A DNA stretch of 64,000 nt from Melghiribacillus thermohalophilus (GCF_004342905.1 NZ_SMAN01000003.1:124001-188000), one strand, 5' to 3'. Numbered from the stretch's first letter, positions 18,067 through 27,326 are shown. The notes: generated by a model not told the origin, from the sequence alone. Numbers and translations are program-made.

Positions 18067-19347
18067 CTAAATCCATCCCCTGAATCGGGATGCTTCTGCC
18101 ATCTTACGCACACCAACCATATAGGCTGCAAGACGCATGTCTATATTTCTGGTGTTCGCTGTGTTGTAAACATTGTTAAAGGCCTTTACCATCACTTTGC
18201 GGAGCTTTTCCTCTACTTCTTCTTCAGTCCAGTAGTAACCCTGATTATTCTGTACCCATTCGAAGTAGGAAACCGTAACCCCTCCAGATGAAGCCAGAAC
18301 ATCCGGAACAAGCAGGATTCCCCGCTCGGTTAAAATTTGGGTTGCTTCAAGGGTTGTAGGTCCATTGGCTGCTTCAACCACAATATCTGCTTTAATATGA
18401 TGGGCATTTTCTTTTGTGATCTGATTTTCAATCGCAGCTGGAACTAATATATCACAATCGAGCTCTAACATCTCTTTATTTGTAATTGTATTTTTAAACA
18501 GTTTCGTCACAGTGCCAAAACTGTCACGGCGATCCAGAAGATAATCAATATCAAGGCCATCGGGATCATATAAAGCACCGTACGCATCTGAAATCGCAAT
18601 CACTTTGGCACCAGCATCATGCATAAATTTAGATAGGTAACTCCCTGCATTACCAAAGCCCTGTACAATGACCCGGGCACCTTTGATATCTATGCCCCGT
18701 TTTTTGGCGGCTTCTTCAATACAAATGGTTACTCCTTTGGCAGTAGCAGATTCTCTTCCGTGTGACCCGCCAAGAACCAGTGGTTTTCCTGTAATGAACC
18801 CTGGATTATTAAATTCATCGATACGGCTGTATTCATCCATCATCCAGGCCATGATCTGTGAGTTTGTAAATACGTCAGGAGCCGGAATGTCTTTCGTTGG
18901 CCCGACAATCTGACTGATGGCTCTTACATATCCCCGGCTAAGCCGCTCAAGTTCCCGAAAGGACATTTCCCGGGGATCGCACACAATTCCGCCTTTGCCT
19001 CCCCCATAAGGCAAATCGACAATGCCTGCTTTTAAACTCATCCAGATGGATAGTGCTTTTACTTCACTTTCGGTAACATCGGGATGAAAGCGTACCCCGC
19101 CTTTTGTGGGACCAACTGCATCATTGTGCTGTGCGCGGTAGCCTGTAAATACTTTTACACTCCCATCATCCATGCGGACTGGAATTCGTACCGTTAACAA
19201 ACGCAGTGGCTCACGTAATAATTCATACACCTCTTCAGGATAACCAAGTTTATCCAGAGCCTGACGAATAACCGTTTGAGTTGACTTTAAAACATCATTG
19301 ACTTCATTGTTTTCGTTGGTTGAATCTGCTGGCTTATCGGCTACCAT
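18067..19347 (-). CDS. gudB: NAD-specific glutamate dehydrogenase
   Basis: Oxidative deamination of glutamate to 2-oxoglutarate. 426 residues; the PYGGGKGG catalytic motif and GFGNAGS dinucleotide-binding loop are intact. The N-terminus (VLKSTQTVI, LGYPEEVYELL) is that of the RocG/GudB type. The segment ESEVKALSIW contains a single Val-Lys-Ala, so the 9-bp duplication that silences gudB in domesticated B. subtilis is absent and the enzyme should be active. SD GGAGGTAAG before ATG 19347. A promoter and a cre-like site lie upstream. Confidence 0.96.
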   Translation of the reverse strand: MVADKPADSTNENNEVNDVLKSTQTVIRQALDKLGYPEEVYELLREPLRLLTVRIPVRMDDGSVKVFTGYRAQHNDAVGPTKGGVRFHPDVTESEVKALSIWMSLKAGIVDLPYGGGKGGIVCDPREMSFRELERLSRGYVRAISQIVGPTKDIPAPDVFTNSQIMAWMMDEYSRIDEFNNPGFITGKPLVLGGSHGRESATAKGVTICIEEAAKKRGIDIKGARVIVQGFGNAGSYLSKFMHDAGAKVIAISDAYGALYDPDGLDIDYLLDRRDSFGTVTKLFKNTITNKEMLELDCDILVPAAIENQITKENAHHIKADIVVEAANGPTTLEATQILTERGILLVPDVLASSGGVTVSYFEWVQNNQGYYWTEEEVEEKLRKVMVKAFNNVYNTANTRNIDMRLAAYMVGVRKMAEASRFRGWI

Positions 19348-19404
19348 GAACTTACCTCCTATGAATGTTCAATAACTCTAAATGATTGCTTGCTTTCAGA
19401 ATTT

Positions 19405-19432
19405 AGTATACACGTTCAAAAAGAATATGCAA
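19405..19432 (-). promoter_or_regulatory. SigA promoter of gudB
   Basis: Minus strand TTGCAT (19427-19432), 16-bp spacer, TATACT (19405-19410); leader about 50 nt. Confidence 0.5.
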
Positions 19433-19471
19433 CAAATAATATTCATTTTTAACGAAAAAATATAACCCCTG

Positions 19472-19486
19472 CGTAAGCGTTTTCAT
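19472..19486. promoter_or_regulatory. cre-like CcpA site upstream of gudB
   Basis: ATGAAAACGCTTACG (minus strand) differs from WTGNAARCGNWWWCA at one core position. It lies about 40 bp upstream of the gudB -35 and 16 bp past the ddl stop. CcpA control is known for the related rocG gene in B. subtilis. Confidence 0.45.
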
Positions 19487-19501
19487 TATATAGTCATTTC
19501 T

Positions 19502-20431
19502 TTATTTTTTCAATGATAAATGAACAATTTTTTCAATCATTTCTTCATAGGATAAGCCGATTGCCCGGGCCGCATCCGGGAAGAGGCTTGTGGGAGTCAT
19601 TCCCGGAAGCGTATTTACTTCCAGAATGTATGGAATGTCCTGTTCAGTGACAATGAAATCCACCCTTGAATATACGCTGCACCCTAACACCTGATGGGCC
19701 TGAATGGCATAATCTTGTAGCTGTTTCGTCAATTCCATGCTGATGTTGGCAGGTACGATATGTTCACTGCCACCCGGTGCATATTTGGATTCGTAATCAT
19801 AATATTCATTTTTAGGAATTATTTCGATGACAGGAAGGGCCGTTTCCTTTCCCTTTTCACCCCAGACTCCGATGGTCATTTCCCGCCCCTTAATATAATC
19901 TTCAACGATAATTTCATCATCATGTTTAAAGGCCTCTTCTAGTGCCTGATCCAGCTCCTCCTGCTGTTTAACTATGGTTAATCCCAGTGTGGAACCTTCC
20001 TGATTTGGTTTGACGACAAACGGAAGATCAAATTCGGCTAAAACCTTGTCTTTTAAATGTTCGAAATGTTCCTTCTCAACTAAGGAATATGTCCTGCTGT
20101 CTGGTGTTGGAATGTCATTTTGCAAAAAAAGCTTTTTAGCTTTTGATTTATCCATCGCAAGTGCGGAAGCCAGCACTCCTGAACCGACATAAGGAATGTT
20201 GAGCATCTCAAGGAGACTCTGGATTTTCCCATCTTCTCCCAGCTTGCCGTGGAGTCCCAGAAATACAAGATCCGCTTCTAAATCAAGTATCTCTATCAGC
20301 TGTTTCGGATTAAAATCGATTCCAATCACCTCATGGCCATTTGCCTTTAATGCATTCATAATTCCTTTTCCAGTTGAAATGGAAACCTCCCTTTCCCCGG
20401 AAGTTCCCCCATATAACACAGCAATTTTCAT
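19502..20431 (-). CDS. ddl: D-alanine--D-alanine ligase
   Basis: Joins two D-Ala with ATP for peptidoglycan precursors. 309 residues, an ATP-grasp enzyme. N-terminal LYGGTSGEREVS, the LHGKLGEDG motif, SALAMDKSKAK, the FVVKPNQEGSTLG ATP-binding strand and C-terminal EVNTLPGMTPTS are all present. It is the short (about 305-residue) DdlB-like form rather than the roughly 354-residue B. subtilis Ddl. Position between mecB and gudB differs from the usual murF-linked ddl, so this could be a second copy in the genome. Confidence 0.95.
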   Translation of the reverse strand: MKIAVLYGGTSGEREVSISTGKGIMNALKANGHEVIGIDFNPKQLIEILDLEADLVFLGLHGKLGEDGKIQSLLEMLNIPYVGSGVLASALAMDKSKAKKLFLQNDIPTPDSRTYSLVEKEHFEHLKDKVLAEFDLPFVVKPNQEGSTLGLTIVKQQEELDQALEEAFKHDDEIIVEDYIKGREMTIGVWGEKGKETALPVIEIIPKNEYYDYESKYAPGGSEHIVPANISMELTKQLQDYAIQAHQVLGCSVYSRVDFIVTEQDIPYILEVNTLPGMTPTSLFPDAARAIGLSYEEMIEKIVHLSLKK

Positions 20432-20476
20432 TTCCTCTACACTCCTATCCCTGATCAGAAATTTTACTTTTAGATA

Positions 20477-21049
20477 CTAATTAAAATAATGGACAATCTG
20501 GTCAACCGCATTCTGATCCAAAATCATTTTTCCGTATTCCTGTAAGCGGAAGGATGTCACTGTACTTGGAGATGAAAATTCAGATAATATGGCAATGACA
20601 TTCTCTTTATTCATATCCATTAAATCTTTATCAGTAAACTGCATATAATAATCCTGGTTATAATAGTAAATCTTTCCTCCGGTTATACCTGTCTGGTGGA
20701 GGGTCTGGCAGGCCTGAATGACGGATTCAAATGATGCAAACAAAAATATAAATTCTTTGCTTTCATCCAGCGTCACTTTCATCTCGATATATTCATCATC
20801 AATCATTTCATCGTCCTGTGTCACCACAATGAGCATTCCCTGGGCCTGCAAAAGATGTACCTGAACGACCAGTATTCCATCCAAATCCATCCCCAGTTCA
20901 TCACTCGCCTCGAATAACATCTCCTGAAACAATTGATGAGCTTTTGGAAGGTTATGCCAGATTTCCTCTCTGGTAAATCCCCTTTCTTTTAAATCATCAA
21001 ACGTGACAAAAATTTTAAATTTATTTTCACCAAGGCGTTCCAGCCGCAT
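20477..21049 (-). CDS. mecB: MecA paralogue MecB (YpbH), ClpC adaptor
   Basis: Adaptor that delivers substrates to the ClpCP protease. 190 residues with the N-terminal MRLERLGENKFKIFVTFDDL motif and the C-terminal domain that binds and activates ClpC. Size and chromosomal place (near gudB) match B. subtilis YpbH, the MecA paralogue, rather than MecA itself, which lies near spx. SD GGAGGTG before ATG 21049. Downstream is ddl, 45 bp away. Confidence 0.88.
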   Translation of the reverse strand: MRLERLGENKFKIFVTFDDLKERGFTREEIWHNLPKAHQLFQEMLFEASDELGMDLDGILVVQVHLLQAQGMLIVVTQDDEMIDDEYIEMKVTLDESKEFIFLFASFESVIQACQTLHQTGITGGKIYYYNQDYYMQFTDKDLMDMNKENVIAILSEFSSPSTVTSFRLQEYGKMILDQNAVDQIVHYFN

Positions 21050-21212
21050 GGTAACACCTCCAATTATTAACCTCTTTGATTATAGGGTATGTGGTTGAAA
21101 TGGATGAAGTTGCATGGCTATGGTTGTATTATATTTTATTTTCCTGCCATTGATTCAGCATGTACGGATTCATTTGAAATTTCATTATATCAGATTTTCC
21201 CTAATCATTAGA

Positions 21213-21256
21213 ATAAAAAATAGGCCATCCACTCGTCATTTTTTCGAGTGATGACC
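21213..21256 (-). terminator. Terminator after the CBS-domain gene
   Basis: Imperfect stem between GGCCATCCACTCG (21223-21235) and CGAGTGATGACC (21245-21256), followed on the minus strand by a U-rich run. The interval 21050-21286 holds no gene. Confidence 0.65.
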
Positions 21257-21286
21257 CGTTATATTCGAGATCTAAATCTGTTCGGT

Positions 21287-21922
21287 TTACATTTCCTTGA
21301 CACTTAATATTCGGAATCCTGCTTTTTCCAGCCTTTTGATAAATTGATCCACATTATCCTTTTTGTCTATTTTCAGTACAATACGTCTGGCCAGTTTATC
21401 GGTCTCATCAAAAGTGGCGATAGAAATCACATTTTCGTGGTAGTGCTTTAGGAGTTCTGCCATTCTTGCTATGCGTCCTTCAGATTCCGTAGATGTAAAT
21501 GCAATGCGGACTCCTTTCTTATGTAATCCAAATGCGCTTTCAAATTGTTCCAGCACATCCGATCTTGTGACAATCCCCTTCAAGTAGTGCTGATCATCGA
21601 TTACCGCCAGAATTGGGAATCCCTTGAAAGAAGTTAATGTTTTTTCGAAAACTTCGTCATCTTTGATAAACAAATCTTTATGATCAAGAATATCTTTCGC
21701 TTTTGTGTACTGTAAAAACTCGTCTTTACCTCTTCCGGAATGCTCAAAGTAAGCCTTGTAAATCATTTGTTCAGAGATCATGCCGGAAAATTTTTTTCCG
21801 TCCAAAACAGGAACGCCTGTGATGTCATGATCTTTTAAACGTCTCAAAACATCATTTAAGGAATCAGTAGATTGTGCTTTGATGCATTGGTGAACAGGTT
21901 TCATGATACTTTTGACAAACAA
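21287..21922 (-). CDS. CBS-domain pair protein with C-terminal ACT-like domain
   Basis: A 211-residue soluble protein. Two CBS motifs (about residues 4-58 and 70-128, with HDITGVPVLD and KGFPILAVID) form a Bateman module that normally senses adenine nucleotides. The C-terminal 75 residues (IARMAELLKHYHENVISIATF) resemble an ACT fold. This layout is like AcuB-type regulators. The TTG at 21922 is proposed as start: SD GAGGTG lies six bases before it, whereas the ATG at 21928 directly abuts the SD. Ligand and target unknown. Divergent from cotJ. Confidence 0.8.
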   Translation of the reverse strand: MFVKSIMKPVHQCIKAQSTDSLNDVLRRLKDHDITGVPVLDGKKFSGMISEQMIYKAYFEHSGRGKDEFLQYTKAKDILDHKDLFIKDDEVFEKTLTSFKGFPILAVIDDQHYLKGIVTRSDVLEQFESAFGLHKKGVRIAFTSTESEGRIARMAELLKHYHENVISIATFDETDKLARRIVLKIDKKDNVDQFIKRLEKAGFRILSVKEM

Positions 21923-22119
21923 GTCCATCACCTCATTTCATATCATTGATTATCAAGTTCGACAGGAATGACATAATTCCTTTTTTAAAATGTTTACCAT
22001 CTTTTTTGCCACTGCCATCTCTGATCCATAGAGGGGTACTTGCCAGATGAAAGACGCCTTTATTCGTTGTCCTGCGATTTTCTAAGTCATGAACTCTCGA
22101 ATGAGACAAGACTCGGTGT

Positions 22120-22127
22120 CATACAAA
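22120..22127 (+). promoter_or_regulatory. Possible SigE -10 of cotJ
   Basis: CATACAAA matches CATANANT at seven of eight positions, 35 bp before cotJA; no clear -35. SigE control of cotJ is known in B. subtilis. Otherwise 21923-22162 shows nothing. Confidence 0.35.
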
Positions 22128-22162
22128 TAAATTAGCGTCAAATGATGAAAGGAGGATCCCCC

Positions 22163-22387
22163 ATGTATTCGCTTGTGAAATATTATCACCCCTACATCAG
22201 CCCTTTTGATCCGTGCCCTCCGATGAAAGTCAAAAGCTACCGCACTCCCCCTAATTTATACGTCGGATTTCAACCACCATCCCTTCCGCAGTTTAGTCCG
22301 AAAGAAGCTTTATTCCATGGAACCCTTTGGCCCATTTTTTACAGCCCCTACCCCGGGTCCAAAAAGGAGGAGATGAAACGTGAATAA
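22163..22387 (+). CDS. cotJA: Spore coat protein CotJA
   Basis: A 74-residue Pro/Tyr-rich inner coat polypeptide (SPFDPCPPMKVKSY, NLYVGFQPP) matching CotJA. ATG 22163 with SD AAAGGAGGA; the open frame starts earlier without an SD. It is the first gene of the cotJABC operon, the only multi-gene plus-strand unit in the window. It overlaps cotJB by eight bases. Confidence 0.93.
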   Translation: MYSLVKYYHPYISPFDPCPPMKVKSYRTPPNLYVGFQPPSLPQFSPKEALFHGTLWPIFYSPYPGSKKEEMKRE

Positions 22388-22640
22388 AACCATGCCGCCT
22401 GAATACTACAGACAATTAGAAGAAATTCAGGCAATTGATTTTGTGCTTGTTGAGCTGACTCTCTATTTAGACACCCATCCAAAGGATAAGGAAGCCATCG
22501 AGCAATACAATCATTATGCCAGACAAAGCAAAAAAATGAAAAAAGAATTCGAAAAACAGTTTGGTCCCTTGCTGCAATATCAGAGTTATTCCGGTTACCC
22601 ATGGACATGGGATAACACACCATGGCCATGGCAGGTGTAA
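22380..22640 (+). CDS. cotJB: Spore coat protein CotJB
   Basis: An 86-residue protein with the CotJB pattern: PPEYYRQLEEIQAIDFVLVE helix, YLDTHP, and an aromatic tail (YPWTWDNTPWPW). GTG 22380 has SD AAGGAGGAG and overlaps cotJA, giving translational coupling. Works with CotJA and CotJC in the coat. Confidence 0.93.
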   Translation: MNKTMPPEYYRQLEEIQAIDFVLVELTLYLDTHPKDKEAIEQYNHYARQSKKMKKEFEKQFGPLLQYQSYSGYPWTWDNTPWPWQV

Positions 22641-22662
22641 TAACGAAAGGTGGTTTACTGAC

Positions 22663-23232
22663 ATGTGGCTTTATGAAAAGAAACTTCAATATCCAGTACG
22701 GGTAAGTCAGTGTAATCCCCGTCTTGCTAAATTTTTAATTGAACAATATGGGGGAGCGGACGGGGAGCTGGCAGCGGCATTGCGGTATTTAAATCAGCGC
22801 TATTCCATCCCTGATAAAGTCATCGGGCTTTTGACGGATATCGGCACGGAAGAATTTGCACACCTGGAAATGATTGCTACGATGGTGTATAAGCTTACAA
22901 AAGACGCCACACCTGAACAACTAAAAGAAGCAGGGCTTGCTCCCCATTATGCGAATCATGATAAAGCTCTATTTTACCATAATGCTGCAGGGAATCCATG
23001 GACGGCTGAATACATTCAGGCAAAAGGTGACCCGATTGCTGATCTATATGAAGATATTGCTGCTGAAGAAAAAGCCCGCGCGACCTATCAGTGGATCATT
23101 AATTTATCTGATGATCCCGACCTTAATGATGGACTGAAGTTTTTGCGCGAAAGGGAAATCGTCCATTCTCAGCGATTCAGAGAAGCTGTTGAAATTTTAA
23201 AAGAAGAACAGGGCAAAAAGACATTTTTTTAA
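22663..23232 (+). CDS. cotJC: CotJC, manganese catalase-like coat protein
   Basis: A 189-residue member of the manganese catalase/ferritin-like family. Helices carry Glu and His ligands, for example GTEEFAHLEMI and IAAEEKARATYQ, that would hold a di-metal site. Spore-coat location is known from B. subtilis. ATG 22663 is preceded by AAAGGTGG; the longer frame overlaps cotJB. Convergent with ypbE. Confidence 0.94.
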   Translation: MWLYEKKLQYPVRVSQCNPRLAKFLIEQYGGADGELAAALRYLNQRYSIPDKVIGLLTDIGTEEFAHLEMIATMVYKLTKDATPEQLKEAGLAPHYANHDKALFYHNAAGNPWTAEYIQAKGDPIADLYEDIAAEEKARATYQWIINLSDDPDLNDGLKFLREREIVHSQRFREAVEILKEEQGKKTFF

Positions 23233-23270
23233 AAAAAAGGGGTGTCAGAAAAGCGATCATTCTGACACCC
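23232..23270 (-). terminator. Terminator between ypbE and cotJC
   Basis: Perfect 11-bp stem GGGTGTCAGAA (23240-23250) with TTCTGACACCC (23260-23270). The A/T run on the left serves the minus strand best; it may also stop cotJ transcription. Confidence 0.8.
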
Positions 23271-24044
23271 TTACTCGTTTATAGGAATTTTTAAGACCTG
23301 TCCGACATAAATGGAATTTCCCTCAAGCCCATTGGCATGACGAATCATTTCTTCTCCAAATCTTCCTCCATAAAATTTTTGTGAAACAGAAAACAATGTA
23401 TCCCCCTGTTGTACCGTATAATAAATCATTTCTGCTTCTGGTTCTGCTTCAGTTTCCTGGTTATCATTCTGATTCCCGTTCTTATTTGTATTTTCATTTT
23501 GAGGCAAATCGGCAGTCTCTTCAGATCCTGTCTCTGGGTCTTGTTTTGTCTCTGAATCTATGATATTTGTTTTATTTTCTGTATGATCGGGAATTTCTTC
23601 TTCCACTTCTTGCTTGTCTTTCGTGTTTTTCTCTTCATCTTCTGGTTCTATACGATCGCCGGAACCTGTTTGTCTATCGAAATCCAGGCCTTTCTTATTC
23701 ATGTCAGGATCTAGAACAATAGACTGGTGAATAATTTCAATCTCCTCGCCGGGCGAATCCCCACTGGATGCTGTAGAAGGGGTGTTTTGGCTACCGTTTT
23801 TTTCCCAGTAATAAATGGGGATCAGGATAATAAGGATTAAAAACAAAATAACAATGATTCGCAGCAGAATCATACTCCAGTTTATTTGCTTTTTTTCTTT
23901 ATTTTTTCGATGGATCTCACTCCGGGGAGGAAGACTCATTACATCAAAAGGCTCACTGGATTTTTCCTCCTTATTTTTATGGTCGTACATTTGATCTCTT
24001 AATTTTGAAGCTTGATCATAACTGTTGTGTTCCTGGTTTTCCAT
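23271..24044 (-). CDS. ypbE: YpbE-type LysM membrane protein
   Basis: A 257-residue protein: charged cytoplasmic N-terminus, one transmembrane helix at about residues 58-80, a long acidic low-complexity linker rich in Glu, Asn and Thr, then a C-terminal LysM domain (YYTVQQGDTLFSVSQKFYGG) that would bind peptidoglycan. ATG 24044 is used; the GTG three codons earlier lies in the SD GGGGTG. In the recS-ypbD-ypbE row as in B. subtilis. Function unknown. Confidence 0.85.
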   Translation of the reverse strand: MENQEHNSYDQASKLRDQMYDHKNKEEKSSEPFDVMSLPPRSEIHRKNKEKKQINWSMILLRIIVILFLILIILIPIYYWEKNGSQNTPSTASSGDSPGEEIEIIHQSIVLDPDMNKKGLDFDRQTGSGDRIEPEDEEKNTKDKQEVEEEIPDHTENKTNIIDSETKQDPETGSEETADLPQNENTNKNGNQNDNQETEAEPEAEMIYYTVQQGDTLFSVSQKFYGGRFGEEMIRHANGLEGNSIYVGQVLKIPINE

Positions 24045-24049
24045 GCATT

Positions 24050-24631
24050 TCACCCCGATCTGAAACGAATATACAGCCCCAGCAAAAAATCAACCGTAAA
24101 ATGTGCCATAATGGTCACGTTTAAATTTTCTGTGATTTCATAAATATAGCCGAAATAAAAGCTGATCAAAAGGATCGATAGCAAAAGTACTGGTTTCACT
24201 ATATACCTGATATGGACGAGTGCAAATAACAGACTTCCGGTCACATATCCAAAGGTTGTCTGAATCACTCCCCGAAACAACAATTCCTCAGTAAAGGCAA
24301 TCAAAAGAGAGAGAAACGTAATGTGTAAAAGAGAACGATTTTTAAATATCCTCTCATTAATCCCCCCGTCATCCATATGCCGTTCAGGAAGGACCTTCAT
24401 CAAAAACAAGTCTACTAAAACAAAGACAATTCCGGAAACAGCACCAAATAAGAATATTTCTTTGCCATTCCACTTAAACATTGACAGCCAGTTTTCTAGA
24501 GAAGAAAAAAAGAGAAAACTACCCAGTATTCCCAGCACCAGGAGAATGATTTGGGAAAGATAAAGCTGATTTAACAGTTCCCGGTCTGACATCTGTTTTA
24601 TCATTTCAGCCTGATTCATCATTTTTTTCAT
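24050..24631 (-). CDS. ypbD: CPBP-family intramembrane metalloprotease YpbD
   Basis: A 193-residue polytopic protein with the CPBP (Abi/Rce1) motifs: EELLFRG near residue 113, FALVHIRY with His, and MAHFTVDFLLG. These supply the Glu and His ligands of the intramembrane active site. ATG 24631 has SD AGGGTGG six bases upstream; the ATG at 24637, which overlaps the recS stop, is the alternative start. Substrate unknown. Confidence 0.85.
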   Translation of the reverse strand: MKKMMNQAEMIKQMSDRELLNQLYLSQIILLVLGILGSFLFFSSLENWLSMFKWNGKEIFLFGAVSGIVFVLVDLFLMKVLPERHMDDGGINERIFKNRSLLHITFLSLLIAFTEELLFRGVIQTTFGYVTGSLLFALVHIRYIVKPVLLLSILLISFYFGYIYEITENLNVTIMAHFTVDFLLGLYIRFRSG

Positions 24632-24633
24632 TG

Positions 24634-26166
24634 TCATCCACCCTGATGAAAAATTTGCTTCAAGGTTTGTTCCCAGTTGCCTCTGTTAGATTTCTTCTCC
24701 ACAATAGCTGGTCTCCACCTGTCAAAGGTGAAATCGCATCGGTCACAGCAAAAGGTTAACGGCTTTTTAAAGTGGTCCTGAAACATATCATAAAGCTTTT
24801 TTCTCCGGCATCCCTTCTCCTGAATATATGCCAGCAAGTTAAACAGCTGCTTCTGTTTAAGCTGCTTTCTTTCTTCTAGAATACGCAAAATAGCCGGGCG
24901 GATGTTTTCCCATTCTGTTTTATTCAGTTTACTCCTATTTTGTCGAATAAGTCCATAGGTCTCCAGCTGATATTTGATAAATCCCCATTGAATCTCATTG
25001 ATCTGCACCTGTTCCATTACATCATGTTCAAATTGTTCATCCAGTTGTTGATTAAAATGTTTTTCCATAAATGTTGCTGTCAGATCCACCTGTCTTTCAT
25101 CTGGCAGTTCCTCCGTAATCAGGTGAAAGGGGATTTCTTCGTCCCCCGGAGAATATAGAATCAGACTGACACTTGTGCCTCCATCTCTTCCCGCTCTTCC
25201 TGCTTCCTGTATATACGCTTCAATGTGCGTTGGGATATGAAAATGAATAATTAAACGAACATTAGCCTTGTCAATTCCCATCCCGAAGGCACTTGTGCAG
25301 CAAACAACATCAATTTGATCGTTCATAAATTGCTGCTGGACATAAAGGCGGTCTTCTTTTTCCATCCCCCCGTGATAGTGGACAACCGATAATTGAGGAA
25401 GGGCGTTCTGGAGTTTATATGCGATCTGTTCACACACCTTTTTGCTGGAAAAATATATCATGGCTGGCACCGAAAAACGTTTTAAAAGTGAAACCATTCG
25501 ATCTGTTTTCTCCTGGCTGGTCCTGTACATTTCTACATCAAGGACAATATTCTCACGATCCATCGGATAAATAATCTTGAGCATATTTGGCCGCCTTAGC
25601 TGACATATAATATCCTCCTGGACTTCAGGTGTTGCCGTAGCGCTTAGAGCAAGAACTGCGGGGTTATTTAATTGGTTCAGAACATGTCCTAATCGTAAAT
25701 AATCCGTTCGAAACTCATATCCCCACTGAGAAATACAGTGCGCCTCGTCCACGGCAAACAACGCGATTCTAAGCCGTTTCAACTGTTCAATAAAATATGT
25801 ATTTTGTAGCATTTCAGGAGAACAGTAGATCATTTTATAAAAAGAAAGACGACGGAGAATGGTTATTCGTTCTTCTCTACTCATCATACTATTTAGATAT
25901 GTAACATTTTTGATCCCCCTCATTCTCAATTGCTTCACCTGATCGACCATTAAAGAAATCAGTGGGGATACGACTACCGTTACACCCTCTGTCAGAAGTG
26001 CCGGCAATTGGTAGCATAAAGATTTTCCGGTTCCGGTAGGAAGAATTCCAAGGACATCGTTTCCCTTTAACACTTCAGTGATGATTTCCTCCTGTCCTTC
26101 TTTGAATCTGTCATAGCCAAAATAGGTTTTCATCATTTTGCGAACCTGATCTATCTTTACGTTCAC
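24634..26166 (-). CDS. recS: RecQ-family ATP-dependent DNA helicase RecS
   Basis: 3'-5' DNA helicase involved in repair and replication restart. 510 residues: helicase core with Walker A PTGTGKS, DEAHCISQWG, SATATP and EAGRAGRDG motifs, then an RQC region with zinc-binding cysteines near the C-terminus (FCCDRCDF). No HRDC domain, which separates it from the longer RecQ of B. subtilis. GTG 26166 overlaps the ypbB stop by four bases, so the two are translationally coupled. Confidence 0.93.
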   Translation of the reverse strand: MNVKIDQVRKMMKTYFGYDRFKEGQEEIITEVLKGNDVLGILPTGTGKSLCYQLPALLTEGVTVVVSPLISLMVDQVKQLRMRGIKNVTYLNSMMSREERITILRRLSFYKMIYCSPEMLQNTYFIEQLKRLRIALFAVDEAHCISQWGYEFRTDYLRLGHVLNQLNNPAVLALSATATPEVQEDIICQLRRPNMLKIIYPMDRENIVLDVEMYRTSQEKTDRMVSLLKRFSVPAMIYFSSKKVCEQIAYKLQNALPQLSVVHYHGGMEKEDRLYVQQQFMNDQIDVVCCTSAFGMGIDKANVRLIIHFHIPTHIEAYIQEAGRAGRDGGTSVSLILYSPGDEEIPFHLITEELPDERQVDLTATFMEKHFNQQLDEQFEHDVMEQVQINEIQWGFIKYQLETYGLIRQNRSKLNKTEWENIRPAILRILEERKQLKQKQLFNLLAYIQEKGCRRKKLYDMFQDHFKKPLTFCCDRCDFTFDRWRPAIVEKKSNRGNWEQTLKQIFHQGG

Positions 26167-27236
26167 CCGTCTGCCATCTCCTCGATTTGATTTGCCTGTT
26201 TATAATATTTTGCCATCACAAGTCTGATTTGAAAATAACTGATATGATCCGGAAGCTGTTGTTTAATTTGTTTTAGCCTTTTCGTGGAATCTGTCTGAAG
26301 TACGTCTGAAATGGCATTCATATCCCCTTTGCTTACATATGGAGAAATATCAAATTCCCGAAGGACAAACGCCATTTCCACAATATGATCATGAACTGTC
26401 CCGATCCTTAACCTTCGTCTTTTGGCAATATCAGTCGCCTTCATCCCATTATTCAGCAATTCCCATGTTTTTCGGGCTGAACGCGTTAACAGGCCTTCAG
26501 CATGCTGTTCCGGAATAAACTGTTGAAGCCGTTTGTATCGTTCCTGTTCTTTTTCGATTGCCTTTAAAAAATAATGAATCCCTGACAGTATGTAAATTTC
26601 GATATCATAAATCGATTTTCCCAGTTCATAGGCTAATTGTTCCTTGCTTTTGCCAACATGCCGGTAGCCGTTCATGCGGGAAACCATGATCTCAGCATGG
26701 TGATGGTCCAGCCCGGATAACAGTTGTTTCGTTTCTTCATACATCTCATGAAATATGGCGTCTATATGATTACGATGTTTGACATAAAATGACTTGACCC
26801 ACCTGATGATGTTCGCCTCCTCTACAATTGGGAGGAACCGCTGCTCACCTTTCAGTATATTCGATACAGTTTGTATGAATAATAAAAGTCGTAACCAGAA
26901 CGTTTTTGCGGTTTCATGATAATTCAGTCCCTGAAGCATGGACAGTTGCTTATATTGGCTGATCCCTTCAGCTAACTGGACCCGTCCCGAATCCGTTACA
27001 AACATACTGTTTTGATTGACAATGATTTGCTGATCCCTGACTAATTGATAAAACATTTGTTCAAATACAGGCTGAGACAATCCAGGAAGAATCCCAAAAT
27101 AAGAATCCAGCTGAAACAAAACAGAATCCTGTATCGTCTGCGATGATCGTTTTCCTGACAATAAATAATACATGGCGGAAGGACTCCGCTCCCCTTCCAG
27201 CTTTGCTGCTGTATCCAGCATAATCGTCTGAAACAA
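26163..27236 (-). CDS. ypbB: YpbB, HTH protein coupled to RecS
   Basis: A 357-residue soluble helical protein. Near residues 260-290 lies a helix-turn-helix (LLNNGMKATDIAKRRRLRIGTVHDH) of the helicase-associated HTH type. The TTG at 27236 has SD GGAGTG seven bases upstream, and the N-terminus MFQ...LEGERS fits B. subtilis YpbB, including position directly before recS. Function unknown; the fixed coupling suggests it works with the helicase. Confidence 0.85.
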   Translation of the reverse strand: MFQTIMLDTAAKLEGERSPSAMYYLLSGKRSSQTIQDSVLFQLDSYFGILPGLSQPVFEQMFYQLVRDQQIIVNQNSMFVTDSGRVQLAEGISQYKQLSMLQGLNYHETAKTFWLRLLLFIQTVSNILKGEQRFLPIVEEANIIRWVKSFYVKHRNHIDAIFHEMYEETKQLLSGLDHHHAEIMVSRMNGYRHVGKSKEQLAYELGKSIYDIEIYILSGIHYFLKAIEKEQERYKRLQQFIPEQHAEGLLTRSARKTWELLNNGMKATDIAKRRRLRIGTVHDHIVEMAFVLREFDISPYVSKGDMNAISDVLQTDSTKRLKQIKQQLPDHISYFQIRLVMAKYYKQANQIEEMADG

Positions 27237-27326
27237 ACAGAATCACTCCTGATTCTTCGTAGTTGAAAAGTTGTCCAATGAGAATTAAAATATGTAATGG
27301 AGTCACGAGCTTGCATGACCTGCTGA

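Noticed and set aside
17840-18076. 78-codon minus-strand frame between gudB and ypdA
   Set aside because: It starts inside the end of gudB, runs through the strong gudB terminator, and has no SD or recognisable product.
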